A stretch of DNA of 64,000 bases from Burkholderiales bacterium (lineage in GTDB: Bacteria > Pseudomonadota > Gammaproteobacteria > Burkholderiales > Burkholderiaceae_C). The notes below the pieces were generated by a model. The model was given only the letters and a program-made list of their open reading frames with translations. It ran no database searches and was not told the DNA's origin. The stretch is taken from assembly GCA_016192425.1 (NCBI GenBank), contig JACPUE010000068.1:1-64000 (forward strand), written 5' to 3'. Below, piece by piece: positions 57,196-64,000 of this stretch. Position 1 is the first letter of the stretch; every line of letters begins with the position of its first letter. A program made the position numbers and the translations under genes.

Positions 57196-57939
57196 ATGAA
57201 AAAAATCATCCTCTCGTTCATTGCGGCCCTCGGCCTGGCAGCCGGTGCGGCGCATGCCTCCAGCGGCGCGACCATTCCCTGGGACAAGGCGCCCAACAAG
57301 CTCAACGACCTGCCTGCCCTGCAGAACGGTGCCAAGCTGTTCGTGAACTACTGCGTGGGCTGCCACTCGGCGGCATTCATGCGCTACAACCGCCTCAAGG
57401 ACATCGGCCTGACCGATCAGCAGATCAAGGACAACCTGCTGCTGACCACCGACAAGATCGGTGAAACCATGAAGGCCAACATCGATCCCAAGCAGGCCAA
57501 GGAATGGTTCGGCGCCAACCCGCCCGACCTGACCGTGATTGCGCGCTCGCGCGCCGGCCACGGCGGCACCGGTGCAGACTACCTCTACACCTTCCTGCGT
57601 TCCTTCTACCGCGACGAAGCCAAGGCCACCGGCTGGAACAATGCCCTGTTCCCCAACGTGGCCATGCCGCACCCGCTGTGGCAGCTGCAGGGTGAGCGCC
57701 GCGCGGTGTTCGACGAAACCACCCACGCCTTCAAGGGTTACGAGCAGATCACGCCCGGTACCATGAGCCAGCAAGACTACGATACGGCCATTGCCGACCT
57801 CGTGGGCTACATGCAATGGATGGGCGAGCCCGCCCAAGGCACCCGCGTGCGCCTGGGCATCTGGGTGCTGGGTTTCCTGTTCGTCATGACGTTCCTCGCC
57901 TGGAAGCTCAACGCCGCTTTCTGGAAAGACGTCAAGTAA
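57196..57939 (+). CDS. petC: Cytochrome c1 of the bc1 complex
   Basis: 247 aa. A cleavable signal (IILSFIAALGLAAGAAHAS) is followed by the haem c motif CVGCH in NYCVGCHSAAFMRYNR, distal Met region (LFPNVAMPHPLWQLQG) and a C-terminal anchor (LGIWVLGFLFVMTFLAWKL). It passes electrons to soluble cytochrome c. Last gene of petABC; a hairpin with T-tract follows. Confidence 0.95.
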   Translation: MKKIILSFIAALGLAAGAAHASSGATIPWDKAPNKLNDLPALQNGAKLFVNYCVGCHSAAFMRYNRLKDIGLTDQQIKDNLLLTTDKIGETMKANIDPKQAKEWFGANPPDLTVIARSRAGHGGTGADYLYTFLRSFYRDEAKATGWNNALFPNVAMPHPLWQLQGERRAVFDETTHAFKGYEQITPGTMSQQDYDTAIADLVGYMQWMGEPAQGTRVRLGIWVLGFLFVMTFLAWKLNAAFWKDVK

Positions 57940-57989
57940 GGCACAGCCTTGCCCCCGCCGCGCCCGCCGGGCGCGGCCCAGTCCTTTGC

Positions 57990-58028
57990 GGAGTGGACGC
58001 TTGCACGCGTTCCACTCCTTTGGTTTTT
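57990..58028 (+). terminator. Rho-independent terminator after petC
   Basis: GGAGTGGA (57990-57997) pairs with TCCACTCC (58011-58018) and is followed by TTTGGTTTTT. It separates petABC from sspAB, though its closeness to the sspA start (15 bp) makes attenuation of sspA possible. A GCCGCGCCC/GGGCGCGGC hairpin lies just upstream. Confidence 0.6.
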
Positions 58029-58042
58029 AGGAGCTACTTGCC

Positions 58043-58654
58043 ATGATGGTGCTTTATTCGGGAACCACCTGCCCCTTCTCCCACCGCTGCCGTTTCGTGC
58101 TGTTCGAAAAAGGCATGGATTTTGAAATCCGCGACGTGGACCTCTACAACAAGCCCGAGGACATCAGCGTCATGAACCCCTACGGCCAGGTGCCCATCCT
58201 GGTCGAGCGCGACCTCATCCTGTACGAATCCAACATCATCAACGAGTACATCGACGAGCGCTTCCCCCACCCCCAGCTCATGCCTGGCGACCCGGTGGAC
58301 CGTGCCCGCGTGCGCCTGTTCCTTCTCAACTTCGAAAAGGAACTGTTCGTGCACGTCAGCACGCTCGAATCGCGCGCCACCAAGAGCAACGAAAAAGCCC
58401 TGGAAAAGGCCCGTGCCCATATCCGCGACCGCCTGACCCAGCTCGCCCCCGTGTTCCTGAAGAACAAGTACATGCTGGGCGAGAACTTCTCCATGCTCGA
58501 CGTCGCCATCGCACCGCTGCTGTGGCGCCTGGACTACTACGGCATCGAGCTGTCCAAGAACGCGGCACCCCTGCTCAAATACGCCGAACGCATCTTCTCG
58601 CGCCCGGCCTACATCGAGGCGCTCACGCCCTCCGAAAAGGTCATGCGCAAGTAA
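58043..58654 (+). CDS. sspA: Stringent starvation protein A
   Basis: 203 aa, glutathione S-transferase fold. MVLYSGTTCPFSHRCRFVLF is the thioredoxin-like start; NPYGQVPILVERDLILYESN and EYIDERFPHPQLMPGDP match SspA, which binds RNA polymerase and alters transcription in stationary phase and acid stress. It precedes sspB and follows petC, the usual order in betaproteobacteria. Confidence 0.94.
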   Translation: MMVLYSGTTCPFSHRCRFVLFEKGMDFEIRDVDLYNKPEDISVMNPYGQVPILVERDLILYESNIINEYIDERFPHPQLMPGDPVDRARVRLFLLNFEKELFVHVSTLESRATKSNEKALEKARAHIRDRLTQLAPVFLKNKYMLGENFSMLDVAIAPLLWRLDYYGIELSKNAAPLLKYAERIFSRPAYIEALTPSEKVMRK

Positions 58655-58691
58655 GACGCGCTGCCGCCCAACCCTTGCAGGCCCCTTGCCC

Positions 58692-59189
58692 ATGAACGCC
58701 CTGGAAACCACCTCCACGCGCCCCTACCTCATCCGCGCACTGCACGAATGGTGCACGGACAACGGCTTCACGCCCTACATCGCCGTGCGCGTGGACGAAA
58801 CCGTGCAGGTGCCCATGGAGTACGTCAACAACGGCGAAATCGTGCTCAACGTCGGCTTCGACGCCACGGGCAGCCTGCAACTGGGCAACGACTACATCAG
58901 CTTCAAGGCCCGCTTCGGCGGCGTGGCGCGCGACATCATGGTGCCTGTGGGCCGCGTGATCGCCATCTATGCCCGCGAAAACGGCCAGGGCATGGCCTTT
59001 CCGCCCTCTGACGACATGGCGCCACCGCCCGCCAGCTTTGCAAGCCCTGGCGGTGCGGCCCCAAGTACAGACACCAGCCGCCTGGTGCAATTGGTGAGCA
59101 GCGAGCAGGGCGCGGAAGACACCGATCCCCCACCACCCGCACCGCCTTCCGGCTCTCCCACCCGTCCTGCGCTCAAGCGCGTGAAGTAG
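58692..59189 (+). CDS. sspB: ClpXP protease specificity-enhancing factor
   Basis: 165 aa. RPYLIRALHEWCTDNGFTP, VPMEYVNNGEIVLNVGFDA and DYISFKARFGGVARDIMVP form the ssrA-binding fold. The C-terminal tail is disordered and Pro-rich, ending RPALKRVK, the position of the ClpX-binding motif. It delivers ssrA-tagged proteins to ClpXP. Start ATG 58692. Confidence 0.93.
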   Translation: MNALETTSTRPYLIRALHEWCTDNGFTPYIAVRVDETVQVPMEYVNNGEIVLNVGFDATGSLQLGNDYISFKARFGGVARDIMVPVGRVIAIYARENGQGMAFPPSDDMAPPPASFASPGGAAPSTDTSRLVQLVSSEQGAEDTDPPPPAPPSGSPTRPALKRVK

Positions 59190-59218
59190 GCCTGGCGGAT
59201 CGTTACAATACGCCTCTC

Positions 59219-59293
59219 GCCGATTTAGCTCAGTGGTAGAGCAACCGCCTTGTAAGCGGTAGGTCGTCAGTTCAATCCCGACAATCGGCACCA
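59219..59293 (+). tRNA. tRNA-Thr (TGT)
   Basis: 75 nt with encoded CCA. Acceptor GCCGATT pairs with AATCGGC; the anticodon stem CCGCC with loop CTTGTAA gives anticodon TGT; T-loop TTCAATC is present. A CCCGCATC/GATGCGGG terminator follows. Confidence 0.95.
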
Positions 59294-59298
59294 TTTTT

Positions 59299-59339
59299 AC
59301 CCGCATCGCCCGCCAGGGAGATGCGGGTTTCTCGTTTTT
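59299..59339 (+). terminator. Rho-independent terminator of tRNA-Thr
   Basis: ACCCGCATC (59299-59307) pairs with GATGCGGGT (59320-59328), followed by TTCTCGTTTTT. Confidence 0.75.
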
Positions 59340-59345
59340 GTCCAC

Positions 59346-59381
59346 GAAAAAGGCCGCACGTTCCTGGAACGGTGCGGCCTT
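59346..59381 (-). terminator. Rho-independent terminator of tRNA-Arg
   Basis: AAGGCCGCAC (59350-59359) pairs with GTGCGGCCTT (59372-59381); on the minus strand the hairpin is followed by TTTTT. It lies just past the 3' end of the tRNA. Confidence 0.75.
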
Positions 59382-59386
59382 GGATG

Positions 59387-59461
59387 TGGTCCCCTCGACA
59401 GGAATCGAACCTGTATCTAGCGCTTAGGAGGCACTCGTTCTATCCATTGAACTACGAGGAG
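59387..59461 (-). tRNA. tRNA-Arg (CCT)
   Basis: 75 nt with encoded CCA, read from the minus strand. Acceptor CTCCTCG pairs with CGAGGGG (one G-T pair); D-arm GTTC/GAAC; anticodon loop CTCCTAA gives CCT; T-arm ACAGG/CCTGT with loop TTCGATT. The gene sits directly beside an integrase, but its 5' end rather than its 3' end faces the island. A TAGAAT -10-like site lies just upstream. Confidence 0.93.
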
Positions 59462-59526
59462 CGGCCCCTGCGATTCTACCCGCTCCACTGTGGCGGCATG
59501 CGCTGGCAATCATCCGTTTTGGCCCT

Positions 59527-59566
59527 GTATCATTCGCCCGATGATACGAAGTGGTACACGTATCAC
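59527..59566. promoter_or_regulatory. Inverted GTATCAT sites upstream of the integrase
   Basis: GTATCAT (59527-59533) and ATGATAC (59541-59547) form a perfect 7-bp inverted repeat with a 7-bp spacer. A second, imperfect palindrome GTGGTACACGTATCAC follows at 59551-59566. The cluster ends 17 bp before the integrase start and could be an operator, integrase arm-type sites or a half att site. Confidence 0.5.
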
Positions 59567-59583
59567 TCAGCAAAGGGCGGCAA

Positions 59584-60627
59584 ATGGCGAGCATCGTCAA
59601 GATTGGCAAGCGCTGGCGTGCGCTGGTGCGGCGCAAGGGGTTCCCATCATATTGCAAGACCTTCGGCAACAAGGCCGATGCGGAGGCGTGGGCGCGGCAG
59701 ATCGAGAACGACATAGACCGGGGCCAGACGCCGCGCGCTGCGGCAGTCGTGGGGCGCGTGCTCACGGTGGGGGCGCTGATTGATGAGTACCGGCGCCTGC
59801 GCGATGGGTCGCGCCCGGTGCTGGACACGTCCAACGAACACTACGAGCTCAAGCGCCTGGCGCGCGAGCTGGGCGCGCTGGATGCCACGCGCCTGGCGCC
59901 CGATGACCTGGTGGGCTACGCGCGCAGCCGGGCAGAGGATGGCGCTGGGCCCTACACCGTCAACATGGAGATGAGCAAGCTGGGCACGGCCATGCGCTAT
60001 GCGGCCATGGCGCTCAAGGTGCGCGTGCCCGATGTGGTTGCCGAGGCGCGGCCATTGCTGTCGCATCTTGGGCTGATTGGCGGGGGTGGCAAGCGCGAGC
60101 GGCGCCCTACCGAGGATGAGCTGCACCACCTGCTGGCCCGGCTGGAAAAGGACTTTGGGCCGCTGTATGCGGACGCTGCCCGTTTTGCCGTGGCCACGGC
60201 CATGCGCCGGGGCGAGATTGTGGCGCTACAGCATGCCGATGTGGATCGCATCAAGAAGCTGGTGCTGGTGCGCGACCGCAAAGACCCGCGTGCAAAAAAG
60301 GGGAATGACCAGTGGATCCCGCTGCTGGGCGATGCCCTGGCCATCATTGATCGCCAGCCGCGCACCGATGGTGAGGGCCGCATCTTCCCTGTGCACCCGC
60401 AGACCCTGAGCAAATACTTCAAGGCTGCGTGCGATGCGCTTGGCATTGCGGATCTGCACTTCCATGACCTGCGGCATGAGGGCACCAGTCGCCTGTTCGA
60501 GGATGGGTTTGCTGTGCAGGAAGTGGCCCTGGTGACGGGGCACAAAAGCTGGGCGCACCTCAAGCGGTACACGAACCTGCGGCCTGAGTCGCTGCACAGG
60601 CGCGCCGCAGGTGCGGCGGATGAGTAG
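59584..60627 (+). CDS. Tyrosine recombinase / site-specific integrase
   Basis: 347 aa. A short N-terminal arm-binding region (SIVKIGKRWRALVRRKG) and a core-binding domain (about 55-160) precede the catalytic domain. The catalytic residues are Arg in TAMRRGEIVAL, His-x-x-Arg in FHDLRHEGTS, His in VTGHKSWAHL and Tyr in KRYTN. All are present, so it should be active. It points into the island and is convergent with the small HTH gene, 15 bp away. Confidence 0.93.
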   Translation: MASIVKIGKRWRALVRRKGFPSYCKTFGNKADAEAWARQIENDIDRGQTPRAAAVVGRVLTVGALIDEYRRLRDGSRPVLDTSNEHYELKRLARELGALDATRLAPDDLVGYARSRAEDGAGPYTVNMEMSKLGTAMRYAAMALKVRVPDVVAEARPLLSHLGLIGGGGKRERRPTEDELHHLLARLEKDFGPLYADAARFAVATAMRRGEIVALQHADVDRIKKLVLVRDRKDPRAKKGNDQWIPLLGDALAIIDRQPRTDGEGRIFPVHPQTLSKYFKAACDALGIADLHFHDLRHEGTSRLFEDGFAVQEVALVTGHKSWAHLKRYTNLRPESLHRRAAGAADE

Positions 60628-60642
60628 AGCCGGGGCGGGCCA

Positions 60643-60900
60643 TCATGCCGCCTGGCGCATGGCCTGGGCGCGGCAGTGGTCGATGTAGGCGGCGACGTCG
60701 CGGTAGTCTGCCCAGCGCTTGCCGCCGTCGATGTACGTGGGGATGCTGAATTTACCGTCGCTGATCTGATTCAGCACCGCGCCACGCGAGATGCCCAGCA
60801 CCGTGGCGAGCTGGTCGGTGCCCAGGCGGGGGCCGTATTTCTCGGCCACCAGGACTTGTGTGAGCAAGCTTGCTTCGGTCATTTTTGTGGCTCCGGTCAT
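60643..60900 (-). CDS. Small HTH protein (PrtN/AlpA-like activator or excisionase)
   Basis: 85 aa. A helix-turn-helix is visible in TDQLATVLGISRGAVLNQI, followed by FSIPTYIDGGKRWADYRDVAAYI, the AlpA/excisionase-like wing pattern; pyocin activator PrtN family is also possible. Position next to the integrase suggests excision or lysis control. Its ATG overlaps the stop of the next gene (ATGA). Confidence 0.72.
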   Translation of the reverse strand: MTGATKMTEASLLTQVLVAEKYGPRLGTDQLATVLGISRGAVLNQISDGKFSIPTYIDGGKRWADYRDVAAYIDHCRAQAMRQAA

Positions 60901-61580
60901 GCTGCCTCCACGTCGATGCGCCGGAACTCCAGCACCCACACCCAGGGGTTGTCATCCCAGCTTCCGGGGCCGTTGATGGATTCCCATAGGTCTTGATACA
61001 GCTCCACGGGATCGGCATCGATGGTGTCGTATTCGCCGCATTGCTGCACCGGCAACCTGTCACGCACGGCCTGGGCAACGCCCTCCGCAAGCGCATCCGC
61101 CTCGCTGATGTCATGCAGGCGCTCCACGCGCACGCTGGTGATTTCGAGGGTGATGCGGCTGGCCCAGCGGGGCATGTGGATGCTCACGCGGGTTTTGCCA
61201 GGCTCGGCATCGCCTGCCATTTCAAAGCCTCGCCACTCGGTGTTGCGGTGCCCGTCTGCTTCATAGGTCAGTGGCGCCCACGGCTTTCTATACCCGGCAT
61301 CTATGCACATTTCACCTATTGCATTCGGTGACTTGTTATCAAGCGACCTGGCTGTGCGCCAGGTCTCTTTCACCCAAAGCCGGTCGCCGGGCTTGCCGTA
61401 GGGGCAGCGCATCATCGCGCTGCCTGGCTCGGCATGCGCCCATGCCGGTGCGTCACCGAACGGCACGCCGCCGTCCACGCGGCGCGGCTGCGGCTTCACC
61501 ACCCGCCGCGTCTGCGTCTTCGTGCCTGCCAGCAGCGCGCGCACCATGGGCCCGCTGAAAAGAATAGGGCGATCTGTCAT
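60897..61580 (-). CDS. Phage-associated protein with TKTQTRR motif (ASCH-like)
   Basis: 227 aa, common in phages of proteobacteria. PILFSGPMVRALLAGTKTQT and RRVVKPQP open the protein; GDRLWVKETWRT and VEFRR-type end (WVWVLEFRRIDVEAA) follow. The layout resembles ASCH-superfamily nucleic-acid-binding proteins, but no activity is established. It overlaps both neighbours by 4 nt. Confidence 0.72.
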   Translation of the reverse strand: MTDRPILFSGPMVRALLAGTKTQTRRVVKPQPRRVDGGVPFGDAPAWAHAEPGSAMMRCPYGKPGDRLWVKETWRTARSLDNKSPNAIGEMCIDAGYRKPWAPLTYEADGHRNTEWRGFEMAGDAEPGKTRVSIHMPRWASRITLEITSVRVERLHDISEADALAEGVAQAVRDRLPVQQCGEYDTIDADPVELYQDLWESINGPGSWDDNPWVWVLEFRRIDVEAA

Positions 61581-61861
61581 GCCAAGCTCCCCAGCGTGAA
61601 ATCGCCCAGTTGCACCATCACGTAGCCGTCGGGCGTCTCGTGGCTCACGGCTTCGCCCACCCAGCACAGGTGCTGGATGCAGTCGAGCGTGTGTTCGTCC
61701 ACCTGGCACGATGGGATGCGGTAGGTGTCGGCCTCATCGATGCGCTCGCCTTCGCTCTCGATGAGTTCCTGGGCGGCGATGGTGGCGATGCGGTGGGCGC
61801 GCTCGTCGGCAAACTTCTCGGCCAGGGCGCGCATGACGATCTTGTCTGTTGTCTCGCTCAT
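61577..61861 (-). CDS. Small acidic hypothetical phage protein
   Basis: 94 aa, not recognised. It is acidic, with helices (IVMRALAEKFADERAHRIAT) then a beta-rich end (ETPDGYVMVQLGDFTLGSL). No domain is evident. ATGA overlap with the next gene supports translation in the phage set. Confidence 0.6.
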   Translation of the reverse strand: MSETTDKIVMRALAEKFADERAHRIATIAAQELIESEGERIDEADTYRIPSCQVDEHTLDCIQHLCWVGEAVSHETPDGYVMVQLGDFTLGSLA

Positions 61862-61869
61862 GATCCCCC

Positions 61870-62385
61870 TCACGCGGCCTGCAGGCCAAGGCTTTGCGCA
61901 GACGCGCGCACCAATGTGCCGCCGCTGGTTTGTGTTTGCGCGATCAGCTTGCGGGCGATGTCGTGGATTTCGCCCGCGCTCAGTTGCTGGATCTGGAATT
62001 CGTGCAGATCCAGCGCGGTGGTGATCGCGTCCAGCTCGTAGTGGTACAGCGCGGTCTGGCGCCAGGTGCCGGTGGCCAGGGCGCGGGTGCGGATGGCTGC
62101 AAGGGCCTGCTGCGCCGACGTGATGTGCTCATGCAGGCCGCGCACGATGCCGCGCTGCTCGATGGCCTGTGCGATGTGCATGGCGGTGGCCAGCACGGTA
62201 TGCTGGTCTTCGGTGGCCACGCCTTCGCGCAGGCGGGCAAAACAGGCGCGGTAGGGGGCCATGGTTTCGGCCACTTCGGCACGGCTGAGGGCGCTGGCGC
62301 GTTTGAGGGCCTTGAACAGTGTGTTCACGCCGCCGGGCTTGAGGTGCTGGCGGGAGCGTGGGGGGGTGTAGCGAGGGAGGGGCAT
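61870..62385 (-). CDS. Hypothetical phage protein, helical
   Basis: 171 aa, not recognised. The protein is almost wholly helical after a basic start (PLPRYTPPRSRQHLKPGG). Segments such as FARLREGVATEDQHTVLATA and YHYELDAITTALDLHE resemble a group of unnamed proteins adjacent to ParB-like genes in prophages. It starts 1 nt inside the stop of the ParB-like gene. Confidence 0.6.
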   Translation of the reverse strand: MPLPRYTPPRSRQHLKPGGVNTLFKALKRASALSRAEVAETMAPYRACFARLREGVATEDQHTVLATAMHIAQAIEQRGIVRGLHEHITSAQQALAAIRTRALATGTWRQTALYHYELDAITTALDLHEFQIQQLSAGEIHDIARKLIAQTQTSGGTLVRASAQSLGLQAA

Positions 62386-64000
62386 CACACCACCTCCAGG
62401 TGCGCAGCATTGAAGGACTCCACGGCCTCTTTCTTGCGTGCGGTGCCTGTGGGGAAGGCTACGCGCCAGGTGTCGCGGCGCTGGCCTACCAGGTAGCGCA
62501 GGGTGCCGGTTTGGCCGATGTAGGGGGCGTTCTTTGGGCCTGCGTCGTGGGGGCGCACGCGCACCGTTGCGCCCTCTTTCAGGGGCTTGGCTGCTTCCAC
62601 TGCCGCCCCATCCTGCGCACCCGCACCGCCCAGGCCACCGGGCGCGGGCGCATCCCCGACCGAAGGATCGGGGGGCGCTTCGTTGCCTTGCGCCGCAGGC
62701 GCCTGGTTCTGGTCTTCTGCAGCGCGCAACGCTGCAGCGATGGCGGCTTGGGCTTGCGCGGGGGTGGTTTTGGGCGCGGCCTCTGCCTTGGCTTTTGGGG
62801 CTTTGCCCTTCCCGCGCGCTGGGTTGGCTTGCGCAGCGGGGTGTGGGGTAGAGGCGCCTTCCGGGGCGGCAGGTTTAGCGGGCTTGGGCAGGTATTGCTC
62901 GCGGGCCTGTGCCTGCAGCTCTTCGATCAGCGCATCCAGGTGGTCTTTGAACACGACGCCCGACACCAGCATCAGGCCCTCGTTCTTGGGGCGGTTGTGC
63001 GCGTAGTGGTTGGCGCTTGCATCGCGCTGCATGATGACCAGCAGCATCAAAAAGTCTGGCGATGCGGTGGCCTTGGCAAAGTCAATCAGCGCGCTGTGCG
63101 GGGCCACCTTGCCCAGGTCCAGAATGTCGGCCAGGGCTGCGGCGTCGTCGGCGCTGAGGCTGGCGATCTCGCGGAGCACGATGTAGCGGTGCACGTCCAG
63201 CGAAAACAGGGGCACGATGCACTCGGTGTTGATGGCCTTCCAGGCGCGGTCGATCAGGGCGTCGCGCCAGGCCTGCTCATACCTGGCCTTGGCCTTCTCC
63301 AGCGCCTTGGCCTCTTTGGTCTTGACCAGCTCCTTCACCTCTGCCGCCACGGCCTTGCTGGCCTTGGCCTGGCCCTCCACGGTCTTGAGCAGGCGCAGCG
63401 CCACCTCGTTGGGCAGGGCGGCCACCAGCTCGCCGCGCTTGCGGGGGTTCTCGATCAGCGTGGGCTTGATGCCTTCGGCCTCCATCTGCTTGCCGATGAT
63501 TTTGCGCAAGGGCTGGCCGGTGGGGCTGTCTTCCGCGCTGTCCAGGCGCTTGTAGCCCTTGAGCTTGTGGTTGTAGGCGTCGTAGGCCAGTTCGGCGGCG
63601 TCCTGGCCTGCAATCACGGTCTGGCCCTTGGCCTGGGCCTCGGCCACCATCAGGGCGGTGTGGGCGTCTTCCTTTGCGCGGTAGCACTGCGGGTCGGTGC
63701 ACACGTCTGCACTGTCCACGTCTTTGAACAGATCAGGGTTCGCGCCGGTGCGCTTGGGGCATGCTGCGCAGCTGCCTGCAGCGGGCAACAGGCTGGCATC
63801 GGCAATGGGGAAGCGGGCCTTGTCCAGGCGCAGCATGTATTCGTCTTGCACGTGGCGGGCGCATTCGCGGTAGCCGGGGGCATCGCCCTGCCAGTCGGTG
63901 CGGGTGCAAAACTGGAGCGCCTTGATCTGCATGCCTTCATCGGGGATGCGTGCGATCAGCAGACCCCGGCTGAAGTCGATCTTGCCTTCGCGCAGGGCCT
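62385..64000 (-). CDS. ParB-like protein with Cys-rich motif (partial, runs off the right edge)
   Basis: The frame stays open to the last base and reads LREGKIDFSRGLLIARIPDE before the first internal Met at 63932, the helix-turn-helix side of ParB-type proteins; the N-terminal ParB/Srx nuclease domain would be beyond the window. A possible metal site follows (CAACPKRTGANPDLF, CTDPQCYRAKED). About 280 helical residues, a Pro/Ala-rich linker and a small SH3/KOW-like end (EGATVRVRPHDAG, GQTGTLRYLVGQRRDTW) complete it. Such proteins are usual in phages and plasmids and need not partition DNA. Confidence 0.78.
   Translation of the reverse strand, partial: ALREGKIDFSRGLLIARIPDEGMQIKALQFCTRTDWQGDAPGYRECARHVQDEYMLRLDKARFPIADASLLPAAGSCAACPKRTGANPDLFKDVDSADVCTDPQCYRAKEDAHTALMVAEAQAKGQTVIAGQDAAELAYDAYNHKLKGYKRLDSAEDSPTGQPLRKIIGKQMEAEGIKPTLIENPRKRGELVAALPNEVALRLLKTVEGQAKASKAVAAEVKELVKTKEAKALEKAKARYEQAWRDALIDRAWKAINTECIVPLFSLDVHRYIVLREIASLSADDAAALADILDLGKVAPHSALIDFAKATASPDFLMLLVIMQRDASANHYAHNRPKNEGLMLVSGVVFKDHLDALIEELQAQAREQYLPKPAKPAAPEGASTPHPAAQANPARGKGKAPKAKAEAAPKTTPAQAQAAIAAALRAAEDQNQAPAAQGNEAPPDPSVGDAPAPGGLGGAGAQDGAAVEAAKPLKEGATVRVRPHDAGPKNAPYIGQTGTLRYLVGQRRDTWRVAFPTGTARKKEAVESFNAAHLEVV

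Larger units (their letters stand above)
59462..64000. mobile_element. Left end of a prophage or integrative island (open to the right)
   Basis: From tRNA-Arg rightward the content changes to a tyrosine integrase, a small HTH protein, several unknown phage-type proteins with ATGA-type overlaps and a ParB-like protein. The leftward genes are packed without gaps, unlike the adjoining chromosome. The right end and a second attachment site are beyond the window, so the size and type (phage or ICE) cannot be told. Confidence 0.72.

Noticed and set aside
55746-57335. 529-codon minus-strand frame opposite petB
   Set aside because: Antisense to a complete cytochrome b; its His/Asp/Val-rich sequence matches no protein family.
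59299-59381. Hairpins between the two tRNAs as an attachment site
   Set aside because: Each hairpin has a T-tract on the correct strand and is explained as the terminator of its tRNA.

Overview
This window looks like a chromosomal segment of a high-GC betaproteobacterium of the family Comamonadaceae (Acidovorax, Alicycliphilus or Comamonas type). The inference rests on gene content and order (tatABC to petABC to sspAB, rne divergent from rluC, argH divergent from an AlgZ/AlgR-type pair, paired cyanophycin synthetases) and on short AT-rich intergenic repeats with a GCTATAAAAATAATAGC-type core that I associate with this family. No rRNA, IS element or CRISPR array is visible.

Region 1 (1-9.1 kb) is a nitrogen-storage locus. 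Two dissimilar cyanophycin synthetases and a coupled creA run leftward. An ABC half-transporter with an unusual N-terminal module and a translationally coupled DUF1854 protein run rightward. The two synthetases have complementary lesions: one has an intact Mur ligase P-loop but a shortened N domain, the other a full N domain but a degenerate P-loop and no Mur C-terminal lobe. No cyanophycinase is in the window.

Region 2 (9.1-20.6 kb) holds a 5'-nucleotidase and a lone GspF, a CZB-domain protein, a MOSC protein, an AlgZ/AlgR-like two-component pair divergent from argH, and a very large diacid-sensor/PAS/GGDEF/EAL protein. Region 3 (20.8-37.9 kb) holds a bacterial alpha-2-macroglobulin and PBP1C separated by an unexpected exported TIM-barrel hydrolase, then a Cache-like/PAS/GGDEF protein, L-lactate dehydrogenase, DNA polymerase IV and an Aer-like chemoreceptor. 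Region 4 (38-45.4 kb) has queF, yaaA, RNase E with a 655-bp upstream region, rluC and a coupled HAD phosphatase.

Region 5 (45.5-59.2 kb) is a long housekeeping stretch: Rieske-type ferredoxin, SppA-like protease, hisI, hisE, a DUF4870 protein, patatin, HIT protein, tatABC, a DegS-like protease, Nif3-like protein, pdxA, mscL, the cytochrome bc1 genes petABC, and sspA-sspB. The Rieske subunit is a likely Tat substrate, so the tat and pet genes are functionally as well as physically linked.

Region 6 (59.2-64 kb) has tRNA-Thr(TGT) and tRNA-Arg(CCT), convergent with separate terminators, followed by a tyrosine integrase and a leftward, tightly overlapping set of phage-type genes (small HTH protein, three proteins of unknown function, a ParB-like protein cut by the window edge). 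This is the left end of a prophage or genomic island.

Several family-specific repeats are scattered through the window. One lies in frame inside pbpC, and another supplies the stop codon of yaaA.
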